Both the position numbers and the translations under genes were made by a program. The notes beneath the pieces are model-generated. The model made no database searches, was not told where the DNA came from, and saw nothing but the letters and a program-made list of their open reading frames with translations. From Bidens hawaiensis (Eukaryota; Streptophyta; Magnoliopsida; Asterales; Asteraceae): a DNA stretch of 64,000 nucleotides. Positions 44,214 to 53,898 of the stretch are shown one piece after another; within the stretch, counting starts at the first letter, position 1; each line of letters starts with the position of its first letter. Where the stretch lies: the NCBI GenBank assembly GCA_021521415.1, contig JAIQDT010004247.1, positions 124,001-188,000 of the forward strand, in the 5' to 3' direction.

Positions 44214-44539
44214 TGTAACATCCTGATTTTGATAAGATTAATAAAATAAGTTTCGTTTATTTAATAGTGTGTCGTGTATCAGTTTAGATAACAAACTATG
44301 AGAGGGTGGGCTTGGACTTTAGAAGATAGAATAAAAGATGGAATGGGCCTTAGGTCCATGGGCTTAAGGAAGTATAAATACCCCTTAAACCCTAAATCTT
44401 TCCATTTTTATCCATCTCTACACCATAGCCTACACCATCAAAAACACACACTAACACCATCCAATATCCCGACTCAAGATCCGAAGGTGAAAACTCGAAC
44501 CCGTTGGTGCTAGATCGTCGTGACGAACCAAAACGACAT
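44214..44539 (+). repeat. 3' LTR of the deleted Tekay, first part
   Basis: It begins TGTAACATCCTGATTTTG after the PPT and contains a TATA box (TATAAATA, 44373-44380). It is interrupted at the GACAT duplication (44535-44539) by the composite array and resumes at 48892. It is related throughout to the solo LTR at 4731-6944 (minus strand). Confidence 0.88.
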
Positions 44540-45096
44540 TGTTGGTGCATTCTGTGACCGTCGCTATGCAATTCTGACCAGCGGAACGCCACAGGCGAAG
44601 TTAGCACAACTTCGCCTTAGGCGAAGTTAGAACAACTTCGCCAACGGCGAAGTTGTAACAACTTCTGCCTTAGGCGAAGTTATCACAACTTCGCCTAAGG
44701 CAGAAGTTAGCACAACTTCGCCTACTGAAGCCCAAGCCCGTGAAGATTGTCTATATATACATGTGTCGTGTTAGGTTATGTAGAGTGAATCCAGTAATTC
44801 AGAGAGTGTGTGTTACAGTTTGAGTGTCAAGAGAGAGCAAGAGAGTGAGAGTCGTGTGAGACGACCCGAGGTAGAGCTCACCTCGGGTCAGTCGTGTTTC
44901 TGTTTATGTTACGGTATGTAACGTGTTTTATTATTATATGAATCTGCAGATTTGATTATCCATTCTTGTATTTGTTTGTGTATTTGATCGTGTACGTGTT
45001 TGTGTTTTTCGTCTATACACCAATAAACGAGTCTAGGAGGATTCCGCACTCCTAGACCTCGTGCGGATCTCGTATCGATCAGCACCGGGACTAACA
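44540..45096 (+). repeat. LTR1 of the composite array
   Basis: 557 bp, TGTTGGTGCATTC to GGACTAACA, followed by PBS TGGTATCAGAGCC at 45099. It contains hairpin-forming GGCGAAGTT/AACTTCGCC units at 44593-44723 and a CTATATATA box near 44751. Confidence 0.88.
44593..44723 (+). repeat. GGCGAAGTT/AACTTCGCC hairpin cluster in LTR1
   Basis: Alternating sense and antisense copies of GGCGAAGTT form at least three potential stem-loops within 131 bp. Homologous clusters lie at 46414-46543 (LTR2) and 47132-47261 (LTR3). Confidence 0.9.
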
Positions 45097-45098
45097 AG

Positions 45099-45442
45099 TG
45101 GTATCAGAGCCTTAGGCTCTTACGCTATGGTTCGAGATCTGCGTTTTGGTGTTTTTGGCACGTTTCTGTGCGTTTCTGGCCGAACAGTTCTTCAGGCGAA
45201 GTTATTGTTCATCAGGCGAAGTTGCCGTCACTGTTCGTAGGGTTTCAGCGAAGATATAAGGTCTGGCGAAGTTATGAACAGGCGAAGTTATGAACAGGCC
45301 AGGCGAAGTTATGAACAGGCCAGGCGAAGTTATGGCCAGGTGAAGTTAAGGCCAGGCGAAGTTATGGCCAGGCGAAGTTATGGCCAGGCGAAGTTAGCAG
45401 CCAGGCGAAGTTATGGCCAGGTGAAGTTAGCAGCCAGGTGAA

Positions 45443-45489
<47 letters not shown>

Positions 45490-46360
45490 TTTGGAGTTTT
45501 CGTCTGTATGGCCAGGTGTACACGATTATTGTGAGACCGAAGATGTTGTTCCGTCAACGAGTGATCTTGTTATCTCTTGATCTTACGTGTGAACAAATAC
45601 GTGTCAACTCTGATTTGGAGTTGAGGTTGTGAATGGGTTATTGTTTGAAACTGGATAGTGACACATATTCGGGTGTTTGTGGGAAAGGAAATTGTTGTTG
45701 TTCGTGGTGACCAACCGAAGAAAGTCAAATTGAACTGAAGGTTTTTCGTCATTACTGGACTGCGGTCAGAGCATATTTTTTATGTTATTTTCAAGGCGTT
45801 CGAGAATTGGATCCTGAAACGTGATGCTTATTTATTAGAGTGAAGATTCTGGAACAAGTTGGATTTAACCGGGAATTAAAGTGTTTATGTTCCTGATCGT
45901 TATCCCTGGTGATTGAAGATGCTTCAGATTTTTTAATGGTCGTGTGTTAGACTCTGTCAGGATGGTTTTGTGATGAAATTGATCACTTGATGTTGAGTAG
46001 TTGAAGATTAAACCTTATCGTATGCCGACGAGTTGGTGAAGTTGTGGAGGAAGCCCAACTTCATGTGGTGGTGAAGTCAGATGGACTCACGTGATTGGTT
46101 GAGATGATCTATTGGCACGAGGATGCATGCATTACAAAGACCTCAATCGTTATAGTCGGAGAAGCTTACACTGAAGGGGAGATCTGATATGGAAGACGCT
46201 GGGTGATTGGTAGATTTGTGAAGCTACAGGACAGTTTCTGACACGGCTGGTTGACTGCAAACAGAAGATCATCAGTTAAGAGGGAGTCTGTTGGTGCATG
46301 TTTTGTAACAGATGATCTTTCGTGTTTGTTAGAATTGAGAGCAACGGTCAAAGGGGAGAC
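45099..46360 (+). other. Internal region 1 of the array, non-coding
   Basis: It runs from the PBS TGGTATCAGAGCC to the PPT AAAGGGGAGAC. It contains a repeat tract of GGCGAAGTTATGGCCA-like units (45192-45445), a 41-base A tract (45446-45486) and about 850 bp of unique sequence. No ORF of plausible length is present, so it cannot encode any retrotransposon protein. A second PPT-like AAGAGGGAGTC followed by TGTTGGTGCATG lies about 75 bp before the true PPT. Confidence 0.85.
45192..45486 (+). repeat. GGCGAAGTTA tandem repeats and A tract
   Basis: About a dozen units of 14-18 bp, each with GGCGAAGTTA or GGTGAAGTTA, end in 41 consecutive A residues. The same arrangement recurs at 47672-47930, with 36 A residues. 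Confidence 0.92.
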
Positions 46361-46911
46361 TGTTGGTGCATTTTGTGACCGTCGCTATGCAATTCTGACC
46401 AGCGGAACGCCACAGGCGAAGTTAGCACAACTTCGCCTTAGGCGAAGTTAGAACAACTTCGCCAACGGCGAAGTTGTAACAACTTCTGCCTTAAGCGAAG
46501 TTATCACAACTTCGCCTTAGGCGAAGTTAGCACAACTTCGCCTACTGAAGCCCAGGCCCGTGAATGTTTTGTCTATATATAGTTGTGTCTTGTTTAGTTT
46601 TAGAAATCCAGTAATTTTAGAGAGTTGTGTGTTGAGAGAGAACAAACCTAGTGAGAGTCGTGTGAGACGACCCGAGGTAGAGCTCACCTCGGGTCAGTCG
46701 TGTTTCTGTTTATGTTACGGTATGTAACGTGTTTTATTATTATATGAATCTGCAGATTTGATTATCCATTCTTGTATTTGTTTGTGTATTTGATCGTGTA
46801 CGTGTTTGTGTTATTCGTCTGTACACCAATAAACGAGTCTAGGAGGATTCCGCACTCCTAGACCTCGTGCGGATCTCGTATCGATCGGTGACGTCCCCGG
46901 GGGGTCCTACA
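46361..46911 (+). repeat. LTR2 of the composite array
   Basis: 551 bp, nearly identical to LTR1 over most of its length but with a different last 30 bp (ends GGGGTCCTACA instead of GGACTAACA). Followed by PBS TGGTATCAGAGCA. Confidence 0.88.
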
Positions 46912-46973
46912 AGTGGTATCAGAGCACTTGTAGGACCCCCCGGGGACGTCACCGATCGATACGAGATCCGCAC
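46867..46973. repeat. Perfect 47-bp foldback across the PBS
   Basis: 46867-46913 (the last 45 bp of LTR2 plus AG) is exactly reverse-complemented at 46927-46973. The 13-base loop is the PBS itself, TGGTATCAGAGCA. Confidence 0.95.
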
Positions 46974-47078
46974 TAACAAGTGGTATCCGCACTAACAAGT
47001 AGTATCTGTTAGTGCATGTTTTGTAACAGATGATCTTTCGTGTTTGTTAGAATTGAGAGCAACGGTCAAAGGGGAGAC
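46974..47078 (+). other. Deleted internal region between LTR2 and LTR3
   Basis: Two short copies of CACTAACAAGTGGTATC-like sequence (LTR end plus partial PBS) lead into TGTTAGTGCATG, the ~70 bp preceding the PPT, and the PPT AAAGGGGAGAC. All repeats and unique sequence of a full internal region are missing. Confidence 0.8.
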
Positions 47079-47573
47079 TGTTGGTGCATTCTGTGACCGT
47101 CGCTATGCAATTCTGACCAGCGGAACGCCACAGGCGAAGTTAGCACAACTTCGCCTTAGGCGAAGTTAGAACAACTTTGCCAACGGCGAAGTTGTAACAA
47201 CTTCTGCCTTAGGCGAAGTTATCACAACTTCGCCTAAGGCGAAGTTAGCACAACTTCGCCTACTGAAGCCCAAGCCCGTGAAGATTGTCTATATATACAT
47301 GTGTCGTGTTAGGTTATGTAGAGTGAATCCAGTAATTCAGAGAGTGTGTGTTACAGTTTGAGTGTCAAGAGAGAGCAAGAGAGTGAGAGTCGTGTGAGAC
47401 GACCCGAGGTAGAGCTCACCTCGGGTCAGTCGTGTTTCTGTTTATGTTACGGTATGTAACGTGTTTTATTATTGCTCGTGTGATTCTATCTCTACACTCG
47501 TAACTACCTGCGCAGGGATTCCGCACCTGCGTTGTTAGCGATATCCCGTGTACGATCCGTCCAGGAACCTACA
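47079..47573 (+). repeat. LTR3 of the composite array, mosaic 3' end
   Basis: Matches LTR1 to GTGTTTTATTATT (about 47473) and then switches to an unrelated 100-bp tail ending CCAGGAACCTACA. That tail resembles the end of the copia LTR at 52889-53285 (TAGGAACCTACA). PBS TGGTATCAGAGCC follows at 47576. Confidence 0.87.
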
Positions 47574-47575
47574 AT

Positions 47576-47891
47576 TGGTATCAGAGCCTTAGGCTCTTAC
47601 GCTATGGTTCGAGATCTGCGTTTTTGGTGTTTCTGGCACGTTTCTGTGCGTTTTCGGCCGAACAGCCGCCGCAGGCGAAGTTATTGGGTTCAGGCGAAGT
47701 TGTCGCTTAAATTTTAGGGTTTAGGCGAAGTTAGCAGCCAGGCGAAGTTATGGCCAGGCGAAGTTATGAACAGGCGAAGTTATGAACAGGCGATGTTATG
47801 GCCAGGCGAAGTTATGAACAGGCGAAGTTATGAACAGGCGAAGTTATGGCCAGGCGAAGTTATGGCCAGGTGAAGTTAGCAGCCAGGTGAA

Positions 47892-47934
<43 letters not shown>

Positions 47935-48808
47935 TTTGGAGTTTTCGTCTGTATGGCCAGGTGTACACGATTATTGTGAGACCAAAGATGTTGTTCCGTC
48001 AACGAGTGATCTTGTTATCTCTTGGTCTTACGTGTGAACAAATACGTGTCAACTCTGGATTTGGAGTTGAGGTTGTGAATGGGATATTGTTTGAAACTGG
48101 ATATTGACACATATTCGGGTGTTTGTGGGCAATGAAATTGTTGTTGTTCGTGGTTGACCAACCGAAGAAAGTCAAATTGAACTGAAGGTTTTCGTCATTA
48201 CTGGACTGCGGTCAGAGCATATTTTTTATGTTATTTTCAAGGCGTTCGAGAATTGGATCCTGAAACGTGATGCTTATTTATTAGAGTGAAGATTCTGGAA
48301 CAAGTTGGATTTAACCGGGAATTAAAGTGTTTATGTTCCTGATCGTTATCCCTGGTGATTGAAGATGCTTCAGATTTTTTAATGGTCGTGTGTTAGACTC
48401 TGTCAGGATGGTTTTGTGATGAAATTGATCACTTGATGTTGAGTAGTTGAAGATTAAACCTTATCGTATGCCGACGAGTTGGTGAAGTTGTGGAGGAAGC
48501 CCAACTTCATGTGTTGGTGAAGTCAGATGGACTCACGTGATTGGTTGAGATGATCTATTGGCACGAGGATGCATGCATTTCAAAGACCTCAATCGTTATA
48601 GTCGGAGAAGCTTACACTGAAGGGGAGATCTGATATGGAAGACGCTGGGTGATTGGTAGATTTGTGAAGCTACAGGACAGATTCAGACACAGCTGGTTGA
48701 TGAACAAAACAGAAGATCATCAGTTAAGAGGGAGTCTGTTAGTGCATGTTTTGTAACAGATGATCTTTCGTGTTTGTTAGAATTGAGAGCAACGGTCAAA
48801 GGGGAGAC
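47576..48808 (+). other. Internal region 2 of the array, non-coding
   Basis: Second copy of the internal region, with the GGCGAAGTTA repeats (47672-47894), a 36-base A tract (47895-47930) and unique sequence nearly identical to internal region 1. It ends at PPT GGGGAGAC and is followed by 38 bp of LTR (48809-48846). Confidence 0.86.
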
Positions 48809-48889
48809 TGTTGGTGCATTCTGTGACCGTCGCTATGCAATTCTGACAAACACGAAAGATCATCTGTTACAAAACATGCACTAACAGAC
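48734..48889. repeat. Perfect 44-bp foldback at the array's right end
   Basis: 48734-48777 is exactly reverse-complemented at 48846-48889. The 68-base loop holds the PPT and the first 38 bp of the LTR. The inverted arm puts an LTR-start sequence at the outer edge, next to the GACAT duplication. Confidence 0.95.
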
Positions 48890-48891
48890 AT

Positions 48892-50387
48892 CAAGACTAG
48901 ACCGTGTTCGTAAACCGACTCATTTAAGGTACGTTTATAATGGGATCTTGTTCATTTAGGTTCGGATAATAATCCTAGATATGAGTTTATGAGGTAAAAA
49001 CAAACCCAACAAAACAAAAATTACTGAAATTGATTAACATTTGATGGGTTAATTGTTAACATAAACAACCGGGTTCGTGTATTGAGTAATCGCACCATAT
49101 AAACACGAATTTTGGGGCGGACAAACAGTTAGGGTTTGTTGGCGCTGGTATTACGAGTCTGTTGATACCAAATTCGTGTCATTTGGTTGAGATTTGAGGT
49201 CAGATTGCTAAATACGTTGATGTTTACTACGTATGTTCTTGACGATTTTGACTTTGACCCTTGAGTCAAATATTCATATAAGACTGATGTAATTCGTTAA
49301 GATAAGGTAACGAATTAATTAACCCAATTCGTTATGACAAGATAACGAATCAGTTCACCAATTCTTTATGGCAAGATAACGAATTAGCTCACCCATTCGT
49401 TCTGTTGAGATAACGAATCAGTTAACCAATTCGTTATGTCCAAATAACGAATCAGTTCACCCGTTCATTATGTTAAGACAACGAAGCAGGATAACAAATC
49501 AGATCATGTGTAGATAACGAATTAGGCTGTGTTTTGATAACGAATTAGGCTTAATTCGTTATAACGAATGAGTTAGGGAATAAAATAATAATTTAAAATC
49601 CTAATGAAAAATGTGTTAAGACAGTCAATGAAAATAAAATTTTTCCAACCTTAACCCCAACCAGGGTTGCCGCCCCAAGAACCCCGCTGCGAGGGGCGCT
49701 GCCCCCAGGCCCTCGTTCGTTGAGGGTAATAATTAAACTAGACAGACTATATGGGTAGTGATAGTTAATTGATACGTGTAATTGTTATACAGTTAGTCGT
49801 GCATAGCTCAAGAAGGGAATAACCATTAACGTTGAACGTAACCAAGTTCAGGTGAGTTTCTAGCCCCATTTCCTTGTTATGTTTTCAGGGCTGTGTGCAT
49901 ACTCGATGTGATAGTTAATACACTTACCTTAAATGTTAAGTGTATGCCATGTATGATTTATATGTTAATTATGTATATCATGAATCTGAACGAAAGCTTG
50001 TCAGTACGTGAACGATCTTCGGATATTGCACGTGTTGACAAGGGAGGTATGTAAATAATAAATGGATGTGTGTGATAGATATATGCACAACATATGAATA
50101 TGTATGAATGAGTAAAGAATGTATATGCATGTTACGGGTATGTAAAGACAGAATGTACGAAGACGAAGAAGTAAGGAATTGTATATAAACTAAACTTTGA
50201 GGGTGTATATTGTATATAACGCTAAGTTATAAAAATATTAATAGAATATGTATTAAATATTATAATAAAGAAAATGAAAATACATAATAAAATAATTTAG
50301 ATATCTTATTGATTAACATTACCCGGAAACGAAACCGGGTCGGGGATTAGACATTGATAAATAAATCGAATAACCTGAGTTGTTACA
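48892..50387 (+). repeat. 3' LTR of the deleted Tekay, second part
   Basis: Continues the LTR interrupted at 44539 and ends GAGTTGTTACA. Shared blocks with the solo LTR at 4731-6944 (inverted) include the GAACCCCGCTGCGAGGGG patch, CTAGCCCCATTTCCTTG and GTGCATACTCGATGTGATAG. Together the two parts make about 1.82 kb. It contains a 34-bp hairpin array at 49292-49500. Confidence 0.85.
49292..49500 (+). repeat. 34-bp ATTCGTTA/TAACGAAT hairpin array
   Basis: Six units of 34-35 bp, each with ATTCGTTAT, an 8-10 base spacer and ATAACGAAT, then a CAGTTCACC-like linker. Every unit can form a stem-loop. Units 2-5 are exactly 34 bp. Confidence 0.93.
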
Positions 50388-52888
50388 GTCTACCCTACTT
50401 TAGGGAAATTCATATCGAAATTAAGGAATACTATAACAACACCATTTACTTTTTGAGGGACAGAACATTTTAAATATAACTTTTAATAATTTATCATAAC
50501 ATCGAACTTTGAATAGCCAAAACAACGCTACAAATGAAAATCCGATAAAGACACTTATATATAGGATGTACCAGCGACGTATCCACCATGTTATTTTAAT
50601 CTCAACATTTGTACCGTTACTCCAAACTACCTCGGTTCTAGATTATGACACACAATTGTACGTACTATGATTTTCATGCGAGGACTTTAGTAACTACGTA
50701 TGCATCCATAATTACTTAAATCGTCGGATGGTCCACATAACTCGTCCCATCGTGTGGGTTACAAAATATTTGAGAATACATGATTTTTATAAGAAAAAAA
50801 AAACAAGAATCTTAATACGCTTTGTTTATAAATAGAATATAGTCATTGGGTAAAATATCGGTCAAAATGAACTAATTTTTTTTTTGGGTTGTTTTAATGT
50901 TAATATTAAAATTAAGCATCTTTTGAAAGGATAGTATTGCAAAAAGTTTTCTTTGAAAAGATAGATTTTATTGTACGAACATAATCACTTAAGATTAATA
51001 ATTATTATAATTGTTTAATTCTAAAAATCAAATAAATATTTGTTATAATGTAAGATTGAGAAAGATAAAATTTGTTTAGATAAAAATGATAAAAAATTCT
51101 TCTTTAATAATCTTAGTTATGATTGATTTATTTTTACTAATTTAAAATAATTTGATTAAATAAATCTAAAATTTAAATAACTGAAGTTGATTGAATCGCA
51201 ATAATTTGATTAGGTTACAAAGTAGGGTGTAATAGAAAAGTTTGGAAATTTTGCGCTTCATTAACATGATTGAATCGAGAACACACATGGCGTGTAGATG
51301 ATTAGGTTTTCAATTGTTGTAGCCATTACGGGTAGCAGGGTATAAAATTTGAGCAAATGTCGCAGCATGGGTTTTATATTTAGATGGCATAGACTGTTGT
51401 GGAACGTCTTGTGGTACGTGGAAAGTATCAACAAGATAACTGAATGATTACATTGGGTGCAAAACGATATGAGGATTGAATTAAATAGTGACAGTGGCAA
51501 GTGAAGCATAACGCGTGAATTTTGTCGTAAAGTTTCATGTTTGAGACGCTAAGATTTTGTTGAGATTGATTGTTAATTTGATTAACAGCATTTAGTTGAT
51601 GTTTAGACTTGTGTTTGTTATTGTTGTTGTTATGAGAATGAGTAGGGGTAAATGAATCAGAATTACCAACAATTAGTTTAATGAACAAGAATAGTTGATT
51701 GCACTTCTGCTTTCGAAATTGAGTTTATATTTGAGAGATCGCAGGAGCTATCTCCTTGTCTAAACATGTGGTCATGAGGCGGTTATAGAGAATAAATGAT
51801 TGATGTTGAGAAAACATTCTATGATTAATAAAGATGTGAATTAACGAGAAGATTGGATAGTTGTGTAGATATCATATGACTTACTGTGTAAAAACGAAAC
51901 TTAAGTATGTTATGCTGATGTTTATACGTAACTTAAGGATAAGTTAAAATCTAAATTGAAAATCAATGAGTTAATTTGATGACTTAATGAGTTTTAATGT
52001 CTTAACAATTTAAAATTTGAAGTTGAATAATTGAAATATATTTAATAGTTTATGTACATATGATTCCATGAGTATAAGAAAATCATTCGATTATTAAGTT
52101 GTGTAGTAATATTATTTAAATTACTGGATATTTTGATAATATAATAACGTGATAAGATGAATAGGTAAAAACCAATAGAGTGTAAATTGTTTTGATTGTC
52201 TCGTGAGAACCGAGTCTTAATAAAGGAAGAATTTGTATCTTATCAAGAGAATAAAAATGTTTTGAGTGTATAAATGGATCGAATAAATAAATCTTGATTC
52301 AAAAATGATTTAGTAAGTAATTAATCGAATAATTGAGTAATAGAATAAATTAATAATTGAATAATAGCATAATTAAATCAAATCATAAATCATTTCGTAT
52401 AACATCAAATAAACAAACAATTAAAAAATAATGAGTGTTCTTCGATGTGTTGGGTTTCCCAAGAGCTTTCCATGGAATTTTGTTTCCCCAACTTATTAGC
52501 ATACCAAAACCAAAACAATTGTGTGAGTTGGCCTTCCATAAGTGCTACATGGCAATTTGAATGACCTAACTTAATTAACGAATTAACAAATCAATTGAGT
52601 TTGTCGGCCCATGAGCGTTACACGACGATTTAACTGACCAAACTAAGTAGCGAATAAACAAACTCAAGTATAAGTATTTGAAACATCTCGTCTATCACCA
52701 CAGATGATAATGTTCCAACAAAATATCGCAAGTATAACGAATTATGCAAATGCAAAGTTGGCGTGTCCATGGCGTCCATGGGTTTTACAGCCGACTAGAC
52801 ATTTTAAAAACAATAAAACACGATAAAGTGTGTAACCGTTTAGCCGATTACGTTAAACGCTTAAAGTGTCGGTCGCATGACAAATTCC
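50388..52888. other. AT-rich DNA, no gene seen
   Basis: Non-coding as far as can be read. Minus-strand open frames at 51261-51688 are short and have no recognisable domain. The sequence is very AT-rich, without clear repeats. Confidence 0.5.
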
Positions 52889-53285
52889 TGTTGGTGCATG
52901 ATGTTAGTAGTTCAGTATCTTGTGTTTGTTTGTGTCTGTAATCGTTTAGTTTGTTTGTTTTGTGTTGAATAGTGTTTGTTATATGTTCGCCATGTGTTGG
53001 GCGAACTTGAAGGACAACGAAGTTATGACAACTTCGCCTAGTGTGTTAGGCGAAGTTGTCGAGTATTATAAACCCATAACTTCGGCTGAGTTGGTTAAGT
53101 TTTGAACGATTGGTTTTGTGATTCCCTAAATCACGTGTCAGCAATATATCAAGTTTTATCTTATGTTCTTGTGTGTTTGCATATATTCAACGTGTTAATC
53201 GTCTTGACACTCGAATCATATACGTGGGGATTCCGCACCCTCGTGTTACGAGATACTCCTGTGTAGATCCGGCTAGGAACCTACA
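52889..53285 (+). repeat. 5' LTR of the copia derivative
   Basis: It starts TGTTGGTGCATGATG and ends TAGGAACCTACA, 397 bp. It contains AACGAAGTTATGACAACTTCGCC and TTAGGCGAAGTTG-type units, the same hairpin motif as the composite array. PBS TGGTATCAGAGCT begins at 53288. Confidence 0.85.
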
Positions 53286-53289
53286 ATTG

Positions 53290-53898
53290 GTATCAGAGCT
53301 CGTTTGTCTTTGTGCTCGTTTTCAGGCAAACCCGAAGGAATCACACATGAAAGGAGTGAATAGAATCTTGCGGTATCTCAAAGGAAAGCCTAAGTTGGGA
53401 CTATGGTACTCGAAAGGTGGAGAACTGGATTTGGTAGCTTACACCGATTCTGACTATGGAGTTTGCAATCAGAACAGGAAGTCAACCACCGGTAGATGTC
53501 AGTTTCTCGGAGGAAGATTGGTGTCGTGGCAGTGCAAGAAGTAGACCTCTGTAGCCATTTCCACCTGCGAAGCAGAATACATGGCAGCATCGAACTGCTG
53601 CTCCCAGGTTTTATGGATACAACAACAAATGCGCGATTATGGTCTGAATTTCACTCAAACTCCTATTTGCATTGATAACACTGCTGCTATCTCAGTAACT
53701 AACAATCCCGTTAAACACAGTAAAACTAAACATATTGACATTCGTTATCATTTTATACGGGATTGTGCTGAGAAGAAATTAATTTTGCTTGAAAAGGTTG
53801 ATTCACTGGATAATTTTGCCGATCTTTTTACTAAAGCATTTGACCGATCTCGTTTTCAAAATCTTATTGAGCTTAATGGGATGATCAATGCCGAGTAA
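53290..53898 (+). pseudogene. copia RT end and RNase H
   Basis: RNase H degrades the RNA strand during reverse transcription. Reading starts inside the RT tail (CLCARFQANPKESHMKGV) right after the PBS, so the deletion joined the PBS to coding sequence. The domain shows YTDSDYGVCNQNRKSTTG with catalytic Asp, a TAG after SWQCKK (53542-53544), then ISTCEAEYMAAS with the catalytic Glu and CIDNTAAISVTNNPVKHS with the third Asp. It continues through TKHIDIRYHFIRD and ends at a normal TAA (53896-53898). Apart from the TAG the domain is complete. Confidence 0.87.

Larger units (their letters stand above)
44540..48886 (+). mobile_element. Composite non-autonomous copia-like array with foldbacks
   Basis: A 4.35-kb insertion flanked by GACAT (44535-44539 and 48887-48891). 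Order: LTR1, internal 1, LTR2, a 167-bp remnant internal with a foldback, LTR3, internal 2, 38 bp of a fourth LTR, then an inverted copy of the upstream LTR-start region ending TGCACTAACA. No coding sequence is present. Each full internal part runs from a tRNA-Met PBS to the PPT AAAGGGGAGAC and contains GGCGAAGTT tandem repeats and a long A tract. The left end is TGTTGGTGCA and the right end is the inverse of TGTTAGTGCA, so both outer ends are LTR-start type. The LTR start, PBS and hairpin motif are shared with the copia derivative at 52889. Confidence 0.85.

Noticed and set aside
51261..51688. Minus-strand open frames with Asn-rich segments
   Set aside because: Two overlapping short frames in very AT-rich DNA with no domain; could be an old gag relic but there is no support.
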